Origin: Clostridium celatum DSM 1785
GTDB taxonomy: Bacteria; Bacillota; Clostridia; Clostridiales; Clostridiaceae
Assembly (NCBI RefSeq): GCF_000320405.1
Contig: NZ_KB291665.1
Location: 1 to 55,171, forward strand
Length of the DNA stretch: 55,171 nt
Direction: 5' to 3'
Both the position numbers and the translations under genes were made by a program. Positions 36,531-46,179 of this stretch are shown piece after piece. Under the pieces are notes generated by a model that saw nothing but the letters and a program-made list of their open reading frames with translations, had not been told where the DNA came from and did no database searches. How positions within the stretch are numbered: the first letter of the stretch is position 1; every line of letters begins with the position of its first letter.

Positions 36531-36574
36531 CTAATTATTCCAAATTTAAAATAGAATAAAGTAAGTACAATATA

Positions 36575-36607
36575 AAAACTGTTATAGAAATCTGTAACAG
36601 TTTTTTA
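36575..36607 (+). terminator. Terminator of the small YtxH-like gene
   Basis: AAAACTGTTATAG pairs with CTGTAACAGTTTT around AAAT, followed by TTTATC. Confidence 0.85.
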
Positions 36608-36732
36608 TCTTTATATTAAATAAGATTGAAAAAAATGACTAAAATCTATATTTATTTACAAATTTTTATGGTATAATAAAATAAATTAAGTAATTTTTTA
36701 ATACTATATTTGGGGTAAAGGATGACTAATAT

Positions 36733-38035
36733 ATGGAGATACTAACTTTAGGTGAAAAAATCAAAAGAAGAAGAAAAGAATTAGATATGACACTTAAGGA
36801 CTTAGCTGCTGATAGAATAACTCCTGGGCAAATAAGTTTGGTAGAATCGGGCAGATCAAATCCTTCAATGGACTTATTAGAGTATTTAGCAGGAGCACTT
36901 AAAACATCGACAGAATATTTAATGGAATCAGAAGAGACTCAAGCCGAAAAAATATGTATGTATTATGAGCAAATGGCAGAAGCATATATATTAACTGAAG
37001 ATTATATTACTGCTGAAAAGTACATAGAAAATGCTATGTTTTATGCTGAAAAATATAATTTAGAATATAGAAAAGCAAAAAACTTACATTTAAGAGCAAC
37101 TATACATAAAAGAAAAAGATGAATTGGTTTTAGCACAACAATATTATTTATCTGCAAACGTAATTTTTATAAAAAATAATAATTGTGAGCAAGTAGTTAA
37201 TACATTTTTAAATTTAGGTAAGATAACTTTAGAGTTAAAAGCATTCCATTCGGCCACAAGTTATTTAAGACAGGCTGAAAAAGTATATTTAGATAATAAT
37301 ATTGGAAATGATGCTATGCTTGGTGAAATATACTATATAATGGCTGAGGGATATTTTAAAATCGATAATATAAAGAAATCTATGGATTATGCATTTCTTG
37401 CCAAACAAAAATTTGAACAATTACAAAACAAGGAAGAGTATGGAAAAGCATTATTGCTATTAGCTCAAGATTATAATAAAAATGGTGATTTAGCTAATGC
37501 TATAAAATATTCTAAAAAGACATTAGAGGTTTATACTGAGTTAAAGGAAGAAAAAAGTATTTCAACTATAGAAAATAATTTAGGAAAATTATTTTTTGAG
37601 TTTGATAATGTGGAAGAAGCATTTAAGCATTATCAAATAGCTAAGGAAATTCAATTAAGAAGAAAAGACAGCAATATAGTAGAAACTTTATTTAATATAT
37701 GTGAAGGATATATTAAAATAAAGGAACTTCATAAGTGTGAAGAAGTATTATTTGATATTGGAAGATTAATTGATGAAAGTAATGTGGAGCATATAGTTGA
37801 GAAAAACTTACTTTGGTATAGAGTATATACTATTAGAGAGATGTACAGTGAAGCAGAATATGTGCTAATAGATACTTTTAACTTGGCAAAAAATAGTGGA
37901 TTATATAATAAGGCGGCTCAAATAGCTATAATGATAGGTAAGTTTTATATAGAATTTAAAAGAGATTTTGAAGCAGCTAAATACCTTGATGAAGGTGTTA
38001 ACATTTTTAAAGAAATAGGCATACTTAATAATTAA
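36733..38035 (+). pseudogene. XRE-TPR (RRNPP-like) regulator, frameshifted
   Basis: Residues ~1-65 form an XRE helix-turn-helix (GEKIKRRRKELDMTLKDLA, then ITPGQISLVESGRSNPS), followed by helical TPR-like repeats. At 37108-37111 (AAAA after CAT) one extra A shifts the frame to a stop at 37120-37122. Reading one base on gives KEKDELVLAQQYYLSAN and an open frame to 38035. Corrected length is ~433 residues, close to the intact paralogue directly downstream. These proteins resemble peptide- or ligand-sensing RRNPP regulators. The truncated form keeps the DNA-binding part and loses most of the sensor. Confidence 0.85.
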
Positions 38036-38053
38036 TATAGCTGGGGGTTACCA

Positions 38054-39316
38054 ATGGAAATATTATCAACAGGAGAAAAAATAAAAAGAGCCAGAATATA
38101 CAAGGGAGTTACATTAAAGGAATTATGTGGGGAAAAAATTTCTATTTCGAAAATGAGTTGTATTGAAAATGGTAAAATTAAGGCTGATGAAGATGTTCTT
38201 AAGTTTATAGCTGATAAGTTAGATATAGATTTTGAATATTTAGTTCAAGATGTATATGAACAAATAAGCAACAATTTAAATGCGATTAGAAATAAAGTTA
38301 TTCCAGAAGATGAAATAGAAAATGTTATAGATTATAATTTGGAGTTTGCAAAAAAATACAATTTTTATCAGTTAGCATTTGATTTAACTCATATTCTCTT
38401 CTCATATTATTTAGAGAAAAATAAAATTGAAAATATACAAATATTAATATCTAAATATTATGAAATATATCAAAATACTTGTTGTAAAGATAATATATTA
38501 GTTTATTATAATGATATGGCCACATTATTCGATAAAACTTGTGAGTATAATGAAGCTATAAATTACTATAAAAGGCTAAGACTAATAATTGAAGAAGATG
38601 AAATTGGAACTAAGAAACAATATATTTATGCATGTTTCCATGAAGCAGTTTGTTATAAGAATATTAACAATATAGAAAAAGCATATGAGTTATTAAAGAA
38701 AATATTAAAATTTGTAGATGAATTTACTGGAGATAAAGATAAGGGTGAATTTTATCATGAATTTGCTATTATAAATATATTGCTTCATAAGGTTGAAGCA
38801 GAAAAATACATAGAGTTATCATATGAGTATCAAAAAGATAACAAAATTGCCTTAGCTAATTCTAAGGAGAGAAATGGAAAATGCTATTTTGAGATTGGTG
38901 AAAATGATAAGGCATTAACTGAAATAGAAGAAGGAATAAGTATTTTTCCTAAAAATAATAAGCATGAATACTGTGAATTTTTAATTAATTGTATAGCAAC
39001 CTTATATGAAAACCAGGAGCTTGAAAAAGCATCTAATATAATAGAAGAAGCACTTAATTTATCTATTGATTTAGAAGAGGATAAACTAATAGAAAAAGCA
39101 TATTATTATAAAGGTATGATTTATCAAAAGCAAGGACAATATTTCCAGGCAGAAATGTATATGAATTTAGCTACTGATTTATTATTAAGAGATGCAACTA
39201 AAGATCAAAAATATAAAAGATATAATGAAATGGCATTGCTTTATTATAATTTAAAAGAGTATAAGGAATCTATAAAATATTTTACTTTGGCAATGAACAT
39301 AGAAAAAAGATTATAA
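38054..39316 (+). CDS. XRE-TPR (RRNPP-like) transcriptional regulator, 420 aa
   Basis: Intact paralogue of the preceding frameshifted gene: the start MEILSTGEKIKRARIYKGVTLKELC matches it closely. HTH in residues ~1-65, then many tandem TPR-like helical hairpins (for example GEFYHEFAIINILLHKVEAEKYIELSYEY and KAYYYKGMIYQKQGQYFQAEMYMNLA). Such proteins bind a small molecule or peptide in the TPR groove. GGGGG ribosome site 18 bases after the previous gene, so it is probably co-transcribed. No cognate peptide gene is certain, though a small gene lies convergently just downstream. Confidence 0.85.
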   Translation: MEILSTGEKIKRARIYKGVTLKELCGEKISISKMSCIENGKIKADEDVLKFIADKLDIDFEYLVQDVYEQISNNLNAIRNKVIPEDEIENVIDYNLEFAKKYNFYQLAFDLTHILFSYYLEKNKIENIQILISKYYEIYQNTCCKDNILVYYNDMATLFDKTCEYNEAINYYKRLRLIIEEDEIGTKKQYIYACFHEAVCYKNINNIEKAYELLKKILKFVDEFTGDKDKGEFYHEFAIINILLHKVEAEKYIELSYEYQKDNKIALANSKERNGKCYFEIGENDKALTEIEEGISIFPKNNKHEYCEFLINCIATLYENQELEKASNIIEEALNLSIDLEEDKLIEKAYYYKGMIYQKQGQYFQAEMYMNLATDLLLRDATKDQKYKRYNEMALLYYNLKEYKESIKYFTLAMNIEKRL

Positions 39317-39317
39317 A

Positions 39318-39357
39318 GAAAAAGATAGAATTAACAATAAGTTAGTTCTATCTTTTT
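39318..39357. terminator. Bidirectional terminator
   Basis: AAAAAGATAGAATTAAC pairs with GTTAGTTCTATCTTTTT, with A/T tracts on both sides. It can serve the plus-strand regulator and the small minus-strand gene. Confidence 0.75.
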
Positions 39358-39409
39358 ATATATTTAATTTTTCTCATTTTAGTAACCTTAATAATTGATA
39401 TAATTAGTT

Positions 39410-39505
39410 TTAGTTATGATGTAAAAGGTTAGACATCCAAATCCAAAATGACCATTTAGCTTTAGTATCATTTAATAATGATGGATTAAAAAATAGGCCT
39501 CTCAT
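39410..39505 (-). CDS. Possible small peptide gene, 31 aa
   Basis: Encodes MRGLFFNPSLLN followed by an aromatic-rich C-terminal half (WSFWIWMSNLLHHN). AAAGGAAG lies about six bases before the ATG, and a bidirectional terminator lies ~50 bases after the stop. The spacing and ribosome site are better than chance would usually give, but no family is recognised. Lying beside two RRNPP-type regulators, it could be a signalling or toxic peptide; that is speculation. Confidence 0.35.
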   Translation of the reverse strand: MRGLFFNPSLLNDTKAKWSFWIWMSNLLHHN

Positions 39506-39638
39506 AAAATACTTCCTTTCAAATACGATTATAATATTATTATAGCCTAAATAAATAATTATAATATTCATAGGTATGCTTAAGTTATAGGTACAATAAA
39601 CTTTATTTTTGAAAAGTATAATAACTATAAAAAAGCAT

Positions 39639-39663
39639 GAAAACACCTAAAAAAGGTGTTTTC
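39639..39663 (-). terminator. Terminator of the AraC-family regulator
   Basis: GAAAACACCT pairs with AGGTGTTTTC around AAAAA; on the minus strand it begins about six bases after the stop codon and is followed by ATGCTTTTTTA. Confidence 0.8.
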
Positions 39664-39669
39664 GGTACA

Positions 39670-41736
39670 TTATTTAGCTGGTTTTAGTATTATTAGCTTA
39701 GCTCCATAACCTTTTAATTCTGTAATTATGTTAAGTACGGAACTTTTTTTAGAATATTTAAATTCAATTTTAGGATAAGAAGCTTTATAAAGTATTTCTT
39801 TTTCTTCTTTACTTAATCTATCAGGTGATCCCATAGAAAGCCAATAATTATAAGAAGAACCGATAAATTCATTTACTTCGTAAGTTATAATTCTTGTTGA
39901 ACTTTTAATATTTACAATATTAAGAGAGTATTTTCTTTCGAAAGATTTTTTTACAGCTCCTTTTTGATAAATATCTTCGTAAGAAGCTAAGCTGTAAATA
40001 TCTTCATTATGGGAATATAGAAGTATCGCATAGTAATCTAAAGATTTAGTAACGATATAACCATCGTCTAAAGATACTATATTTTCACTAAGTTTACTAA
40101 GTAAATAATAAGCATAGTATGAAGGTTTTCTTATACCCATATCATTAACAATCCCTGGAGCACCAATAAATACTTCATTTGTAATATTTATGGCTTTTTC
40201 TAAAACATCAAAAGCTTTTAAGAAATTAAGTGAATTTTTCTTAAAAATAGAATTATGAATAATATATGGTAACATATAAGCTGTATCATATATGGGGTTA
40301 AGATTAGAAGATACATTAAAATTTTCAGATATAACAGTTAAATTGTAGTTGGATAATATAAAGTTTGTAATTTCATCCTTAATATCTTGTGATATATCTG
40401 ATGAAAATTGAAATTGAAAATCATCAGTATCAACTAAGTCTACATCTTCAAAATAATTTAAAAAGCTAGTTATAATATTTATATATTTTTCAACGGAATA
40501 ATTAAGGTTGTCTAATAAAATCAGAGGTTTTAGATTAATATCAGATAAAAATTCTAAAACTCCTTTAGCTTTATTCCAATTATAAAAATCAGAATCTAAA
40601 AATACTCCCATATCACTATGAAACATTTTTTCAAGTCTACCATATTCAAAATGAATTTCCTCTTGAATTTCTTCTAATATATCTTTGTTATCTTCGATAA
40701 GTAAATCGAAAGCTTCACCTAAATTAATAGCATTTTTAAATTCAGGTTTTAATGTTTCAATTTCTTCATCCATATCTATATGAATTTTCCAAAGTTTGTT
40801 TTCAAAATTAAATCTACTATAATTTTCTAAGCTGTAAGATAAAAAATCTAAAGCATCACTTAAAGGTAACTCTTCTAATATTTTAGAAGCTTCATATTCT
40901 TTTTCAGAAAGTGTATGTTTTTTTCTATACTGAAGGGGTGTGCAATTATAGTAATATTTAAAGTTCTTGTTATAATATCGAGTGTGAGAAAATCCAATTT
41001 CATCAGAGATATCAGAAATACTTAAATCACTATCTAATAATAACTTTATAGATTCTTCAATTCTAGTTAAGTTAATTAAATCTGTAAAACTATATCCAGT
41101 TGCATATTTAATTTCATGAGATAAATAATGAGGGCTTAAAAATTCCTTTTTTGCGATATCTTGCAATGTAATATTATTATTATAGTTATTAAATATATAT
41201 TTTGAAATTCTATGATATCTATCTAGTTGTTCTGTTTTTTCTTTAAGTTCTTCTTTTTCATGAGTTAAGTAGTGGAAATTGTTAATTAAATGATAAAGAA
41301 GAGTAATAAGCTGCTCTTCAATTTCTTCATCATAATCTTCAAGTTTTTGAACATATTCACAAAGTATTTGAGAAAGGATGGTTTTAAGTTCATCATATTC
41401 ATCTCCACTTTGATCTTCATTATCATTAGAATTAGTATAAAAGAATATATTGTTTATATCTTTATAATATTTTTCAAAGAAGTATGGATCGATATTGAAT
41501 ATTAATACTCTAGTATCAGTATCGCTATGGAGCATATGGGATTCATCTGAATTTATTATTTCAACTTCTTTTTCGTTAATTGTAAATGAATCAGTATCAA
41601 TAGAAATATTTAAAGATCCTTTTATTACATATAAAATTTCAATTGAATTATGCCAATGGATTGGATAGTTAGTTATTTTAGCATAAGTTATTTTTATAGG
41701 TAAATCAGAAGGATAATTTATATATTCTCGTCTCAA
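39670..41736 (-). CDS. AraC-family transcriptional regulator with GH39-like C-terminal domain
   Basis: 688 residues in three parts. A cupin sensor (~1-110; NYPIHWHNSIEILYVIKG, ESHMLHSDTD) is followed by the AraC double helix-turn-helix (~185-275; ITLQDIAKKEFLSPHYLSHEIK, then ISDISDEIGFSHTRYYNKNFK) and a C-terminal TIM-barrel-like region related to GH39 xylosidases (GVFLDSDFYNWNKAKGVLEFL, GIRKPSYYAYYLLSKL). The GH39-like domain of such regulators is usually a ligand sensor, not an enzyme. No sugar-use operon is beside it, so its targets are unknown. Divergent from clpB. Confidence 0.88.
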   Translation of the reverse strand: MRREYINYPSDLPIKITYAKITNYPIHWHNSIEILYVIKGSLNISIDTDSFTINEKEVEIINSDESHMLHSDTDTRVLIFNIDPYFFEKYYKDINNIFFYTNSNDNEDQSGDEYDELKTILSQILCEYVQKLEDYDEEIEEQLITLLYHLINNFHYLTHEKEELKEKTEQLDRYHRISKYIFNNYNNNITLQDIAKKEFLSPHYLSHEIKYATGYSFTDLINLTRIEESIKLLLDSDLSISDISDEIGFSHTRYYNKNFKYYYNCTPLQYRKKHTLSEKEYEASKILEELPLSDALDFLSYSLENYSRFNFENKLWKIHIDMDEEIETLKPEFKNAINLGEAFDLLIEDNKDILEEIQEEIHFEYGRLEKMFHSDMGVFLDSDFYNWNKAKGVLEFLSDINLKPLILLDNLNYSVEKYINIITSFLNYFEDVDLVDTDDFQFQFSSDISQDIKDEITNFILSNYNLTVISENFNVSSNLNPIYDTAYMLPYIIHNSIFKKNSLNFLKAFDVLEKAINITNEVFIGAPGIVNDMGIRKPSYYAYYLLSKLSENIVSLDDGYIVTKSLDYYAILLYSHNEDIYSLASYEDIYQKGAVKKSFERKYSLNIVNIKSSTRIITYEVNEFIGSSYNYWLSMGSPDRLSKEEKEILYKASYPKIEFKYSKKSSVLNIITELKGYGAKLIILKPAK

Positions 41737-41893
41737 ATTTTCACCTCAAGTCTATTAAAAATTTCTTGTATTAATTATAACAATAACTACATTTAAATAC
41801 AAAGCATAACTGAATTTAATGAATTTTAAAATTAGTAAAATTGTGGTAAAATATATTGGCGATATAATAAATTAAATAAATAATAAAATTTAC

Positions 41894-41923
41894 TTTGACT
41901 TTCTTTGACTTTTGTATTAAAAT
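41894..41923 (+). promoter_or_regulatory. clpB promoter with overlapping CtsR operator
   Basis: TTTGACT-TTC-TTTGACT at 41894-41910 is, on the opposite strand, AGTCAAA-GAA-AGTCAAA, an exact fit to the tandem-heptad CtsR operator. TTGACT (41895-41900), 17 bases and TAAAAT (41918-41923) form the promoter, so CtsR would cover the -35. Confidence 0.85.
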
Positions 41924-41962
41924 TAGATTAAAGTTAAAAATACTATTAAGAGGTGATAATAA

Positions 41963-44563
41963 ATGAACGTTGAAAGAATGACACTTAGAGTGCAACAAGC
42001 ACTAAATGATGCTAATTTAACTGCAGTGAAATATAATCATCAACAAATAGATATAATTCATTTATTTTCTGCATTAGTAGAGGCTGAAGATGGATTAATC
42101 CCTAATATCTTTACTAAGATGGGAATTAATGTGAAGATGATAAAAATTGATATAAATAATGCCTTAGATAAAATGCCAAAGGTTACTGGTGAAGGAGCTA
42201 ATGGTTCAGGTGTTTATATAACTAGACAAGTAGATGAAGTACTTGTTAAGGCTGATGATTTAGCTAAAAAGTTTGGAGATTCCTATATTAGTGTTGAACA
42301 TTTAATGTTAGCCATCATAGATGTAGATAAAAATGGACCAACTAAACAAATATTAAAAAAATATAATATAACTAAAGATAGTTTCATGAAGGTATTATCA
42401 GAAGTTAGAGGTAGTCAAAGAGTAGATACTCAAGATCCGGAGGGAACTTATGATGCTTTAGCTAAATATGGTACTAATTTAGTGGATTTAGCTAAAAAGC
42501 ATAAATTAGATCCTGTAATAGGAAGAGATGATGAAATAAGAAGAACTATCAGAATTCTTTCAAGAAGAACAAAAAATAATCCAGTATTAATTGGTGAACC
42601 AGGGGTTGGTAAAACTGCTATAGTTGAAGGATTAGCTGAAAGAATAGTAAGAGGGGATGTCCCAGAAGGGTTAAAGGATAAAATTATCTTTTCACTAGAT
42701 ATGGGGTCCCTTATAGCAGGGGCTAAATATAGAGGTGAATTTGAAGAAAGATTAAAGGCTGTTTTAAAGGAAGTTCAAAATAGTGAAGGTAAGATTATAT
42801 TATTTATAGATGAAATTCATACTATTGTTGGTGCAGGTAAGACAGATGGTGCAATGGATGCAGGAAATCTTATTAAGCCACTTCTTGCAAGAGGTGAATT
42901 ACACTGTATTGGAGCAACTACTTTTGATGAGTATAGACAATATATTGAAAAAGATAAAGCTCTAGAAAGAAGATTCCAACCAGTTATTGTTGATGAGCCA
43001 TCAGTAGAAGATGCAATTTCAATATTAAGAGGCTTAAAGGAAAGGTTTGAAATCCATCATGGAGTTAGAATTCATGATTCTGCTATAGTTGCAGCAGCTA
43101 AGCTTTCTGATAGATATATTCAAGATAGATATCTTCCAGATAAAGCAATTGATTTAATTGATGAAGCTGGAGCTATGATTAGAACAGAAATAGATTCACT
43201 TCCAGCAGAATTAGATGCAATTAGAAGAAGAATAGTGCAACTTGAAATAGAAAAAGAAGCATTAACTAGAGAAAAAGATGAAGGATCTAAAAAGAAGTTA
43301 GAAGCTTTAGAAAAGGAATATTCAGAACTTAAAGCTAAAAATGATGAAATGACTGCTAAGTTTGAAAGAGAAAAAGGAGCTATCTTAAAATTAAAAGAAT
43401 TAAAAGGTAAGCTTGATGAAGCAAGAGGAAGACTTGAAGCAGCTCAAAGAGAATATGATTATAATAAAGCTGCTGAAATTCAATATGGGGAAATTCCAAG
43501 TTTAGAAGCAGCTATTTCTCAAATGGAAGTTGAGGTTAAAGAAAATTATGAGGGTGCTTTATTAAAAGAAGAGGTTACTGAAGAAGAAGTTTCACAAGTT
43601 TTATCAAGATGGACTGGTATTCCTGTATCAAACTTACTTGAAGGTGAAAGAGAAAAATTATTAAGACTTGAAGATGAAATGGAAAAGAGAGTAATTGGTC
43701 AAAGTGAAGCAATTACATCTGTAACTTCTGCAATACTTAGAGCAAGAGCTGGACTTAAAGATGTAAATAGACCAATAGGTTCATTTATTTTCTTAGGGCC
43801 AACAGGTGTAGGTAAAACAGAACTTGCAAAAACATTAGCTAGAAATCTATTTGATTCTGAAGAGAATATTATAAGAATTGATATGTCTGAATATATGGAG
43901 AAACATGCTGTATCTAGATTAGTTGGAGCGCCTCCAGGATATGTAGGATATGAAGAAGGTGGCCAATTAACTGAAGCAGTTAGAAGAAAACCTTACAGTG
44001 TAATTTTATTTGATGAAATTGAAAAAGCACATGAAGATGTATTCAATATGTTCTTACAAATATTAGATGATGGTAGACTTACAGATAATAAAGGTAAGAC
44101 AGTTGACTTTAAAAATACAATAATCATTATGACTTCTAATATAGGAAGTAGCTATCTTTTAGAAAATACGTCAGAAGATACTATTGATCCACAAATTAGA
44201 GAACAAGTAATGAATGAGATGAAGATGAGATTTAAACCGGAATTCTTAAACAGAGTAGATGATATTATAATGTTTAAGCCATTATCTGAAAGTGGAATTA
44301 CAAAGATTATTGATATATTTGTAAATGAAGTTTCCAATAGATTAAAAGATAGAAATATATCTCTAGAAATTACACCGGAGGCTAAACATATACTAGCGGT
44401 TGAAGGATATGATCCAGTTTATGGTGCAAGACCACTTAAGAGATATATTCAAAATACTTTAGAAAATAAATTAGCAAGACTTATTATTGCAGGAGAAGTT
44501 AATTATGGTTCACATGTTACAATTGATGGTAAGGATGATGAAATTATAATTAAAACGAATTAG
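41963..44563 (+). CDS. clpB: ATP-dependent disaggregase ClpB
   Basis: 866 residues, the usual ClpB length. An N-terminal double Clp domain (~1-150) is followed by AAA-1 with Walker A GEPGVGKT (~210) and [10 protein letters not shown], a long coiled-coil M domain (~410-525, which separates ClpB from ClpC/ClpA), and AAA-2 with Walker [10 protein letters not shown] (~612), the pore loop GYVGYEEGG and [10 protein letters not shown] near the end. It rescues aggregated proteins with DnaK. GAGGTG ribosome site; CtsR operator on its promoter; own terminator. Confidence 0.97.
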   Translation: MNVERMTLRVQQALNDANLTAVKYNHQQIDIIHLFSALVEAEDGLIPNIFTKMGINVKMIKIDINNALDKMPKVTGEGANGSGVYITRQVDEVLVKADDLAKKFGDSYISVEHLMLAIIDVDKNGPTKQILKKYNITKDSFMKVLSEVRGSQRVDTQDPEGTYDALAKYGTNLVDLAKKHKLDPVIGRDDEIRRTIRILSRRTKNNPVLIGEPGVGKTAIVEGLAERIVRGDVPEGLKDKIIFSLDMGSLIAGAKYRGEFEERLKAVLKEVQNSEGKIILFIDEIHTIVGAGKTDGAMDAGNLIKPLLARGELHCIGATTFDEYRQYIEKDKALERRFQPVIVDEPSVEDAISILRGLKERFEIHHGVRIHDSAIVAAAKLSDRYIQDRYLPDKAIDLIDEAGAMIRTEIDSLPAELDAIRRRIVQLEIEKEALTREKDEGSKKKLEALEKEYSELKAKNDEMTAKFEREKGAILKLKELKGKLDEARGRLEAAQREYDYNKAAEIQYGEIPSLEAAISQMEVEVKENYEGALLKEEVTEEEVSQVLSRWTGIPVSNLLEGEREKLLRLEDEMEKRVIGQSEAITSVTSAILRARAGLKDVNRPIGSFIFLGPTGVGKTELAKTLARNLFDSEENIIRIDMSEYMEKHAVSRLVGAPPGYVGYEEGGQLTEAVRRKPYSVILFDEIEKAHEDVFNMFLQILDDGRLTDNKGKTVDFKNTIIIMTSNIGSSYLLENTSEDTIDPQIREQVMNEMKMRFKPEFLNRVDDIIMFKPLSESGITKIIDIFVNEVSNRLKDRNISLEITPEAKHILAVEGYDPVYGARPLKRYIQNTLENKLARLIIAGEVNYGSHVTIDGKDDEIIIKTN

Positions 44564-44617
44564 TATCTTAAATTAGCAATAATGATGTAAGATATAAAAT
44601 TTAAATTGTTTAAGTTT

Positions 44618-44658
44618 AAACTGCTTATTAAATATATTTTTAATAAGCAGTTTTTTTT
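44618..44658 (+). terminator. Terminator of clpB
   Basis: AAACTGCTTATTAAA pairs with TTTAATAAGCAGTTT, followed by TTTTTGA. Confidence 0.85.
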
Positions 44659-44671
44659 GAGCTTTTAATGG

Positions 44672-44714
44672 TAATAGCATCTAGTAATTTAAACCTTCTT
44701 ACTAGATGCTATTT
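44672..44714 (-). terminator. Terminator of the MFS gene
   Basis: AATAGCATCTAGTAA pairs with TTACTAGATGCTATT; on the minus strand it directly follows the MFS stop codon, with ACCATTAAAA after it. Confidence 0.65.
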
Positions 44715-44716
44715 AT

Positions 44717-45904
44717 TTAGCTTATCTTTATTTCTTTATTATCAGTAAGTACATTTGGTTTTGTTGGTAATAATATAATAAAAGCTATACATATTATTAC
44801 TGATGATAAAAGGAAAGGTAATTTATTTCCTAAATCAAAGATAAAACCTGAAAGCAATGAACCTGTTACTTGCCCTACTGCTTTAGAGGAATTAAATATG
44901 CCCATAAGTGACCCATAATTACCATTTGAAAGCTTTGTTATTATGCTTTGTTGAAGTGGAATATGAATACTAGCAAAAGAAGAAAATATAACTGCACAAC
45001 TTAAGAATAAAATAACATTGTTAGATAAAACCATAAGTCCTAAAGCTATGCTAAGGCAAATAGTAATAACTTTAAAAATATTTATTTCTTTAAAGTATTT
45101 TGCCATTAATGGTGTGAAAATTAAATTTACAGTAAAACCTAATATTCCAGTAAAGGCTAAGAATCCACCTATAAATGTGGGAGATAAATTAAGTACATCT
45201 TCTATATAGTAATTAATACTTGAGTTGTAGCTTGTAGCCGCAAAGTAAAATGCGATAACAACTATAAACATAATTAATAAGTTTTTATTTAAAAATTTAG
45301 AGTAGCTTATTTTTTCATATTTAATAGTTTTGGAATTAAGCGATTTTTCTCTATGAGGCTCTTCTAATAGGAAGAATACTAAAGCTCCTAAAATAAGACA
45401 AAGTATAAATTGACTAAAAAAAGCAATTTTAAAATTATTATTACCAATTACACCACCAAGTAGTGAACCTAAGGCACCACCAATTGTATTTGCAGCAGCA
45501 TAGTATGTAATATATTTAGTTCTATTTTCTTTAGTAGTTACATCTGTTAAATAAGCCATTGAAGTTGTTAAATAACTAACTACAAAAAATCCACCTGTAA
45601 ATCTAAATATAAGTATTATAAATGGATTTGTATTAAATCCAAAACCAAGCTGACTTATACCATATCCAACAGCACCTAATATTAAGAACTTTAGTCTTCC
45701 TTTTTTATCAGATAGAGATCCAAAAAGTGGTGAGCCTATAAAATTTCCTATAGACATAGTTGCAAAAAATAATCCAAACATAAAGGTTGGCAATCCAAGC
45801 TTATTTATAAACATGGGCGTTACTGGATGAGCCATATTAAATGTAAGAGAGCTAAATAATGTCAAGAATATTATAAAAAACAATGATTTTTCTTTTATTT
45901 TCAT
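44717..45904 (-). CDS. Major facilitator superfamily transporter (efflux-type)
   Basis: 395 residues with twelve membrane spans. The motif A loop GSLSDKKGRLKFL between spans 2 and 3 and RFTGGFFVVSYLTTSMAYLTD (motif B/C region) point to drug/H+ antiporter-like or sugar-efflux MFS carriers. GGAG lies about eight bases before the ATG. It is divergent from the sialidase gene, but nothing in the sequence ties it to sialic acid uptake; NanT-type symporters look different. Substrate unknown. Confidence 0.85.
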   Translation of the reverse strand: MKIKEKSLFFIIFLTLFSSLTFNMAHPVTPMFINKLGLPTFMFGLFFATMSIGNFIGSPLFGSLSDKKGRLKFLILGAVGYGISQLGFGFNTNPFIILIFRFTGGFFVVSYLTTSMAYLTDVTTKENRTKYITYYAAANTIGGALGSLLGGVIGNNNFKIAFFSQFILCLILGALVFFLLEEPHREKSLNSKTIKYEKISYSKFLNKNLLIMFIVVIAFYFAATSYNSSINYYIEDVLNLSPTFIGGFLAFTGILGFTVNLIFTPLMAKYFKEINIFKVITICLSIALGLMVLSNNVILFLSCAVIFSSFASIHIPLQQSIITKLSNGNYGSLMGIFNSSKAVGQVTGSLLSGFIFDLGNKLPFLLSSVIICIAFIILLPTKPNVLTDNKEIKIS

Positions 45905-46179
45905 TTTTAATTTTACTCCTTTAATTAATAGTTATCTTTAGATAATCAAATTTCATTTAATTAATAGTATATATGCAAAACTATGAAAAATAAAATAAAA
46001 TTTATTAGTATTAGCAATTATTATGATAAAAAGCATATAGATTTAAGTTAAATATTGTAATTAAAGAAAATAAAAGGTAAAATGTTTTTATAATAACATT
46101 TTATGTATTAAGCAATGGGTAAATAATTTAATAAGATGTTATTAAAAATATTTAAATTATATTTTAAGGGGGAAAAGTA
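45905..46179. other. Divergent promoter region between MFS and sialidase genes
   Basis: 275 A/T-rich bases; no promoter or operator that I can defend. AAGGGGGA lies just before the sialidase ATG. Confidence 0.3.

Noticed and set aside
44717..45904. MFS gene as a sialic acid transporter paired with the sialidase
   Set aside because: It is divergently transcribed and has efflux-type motif A; no nan catabolic gene is nearby.
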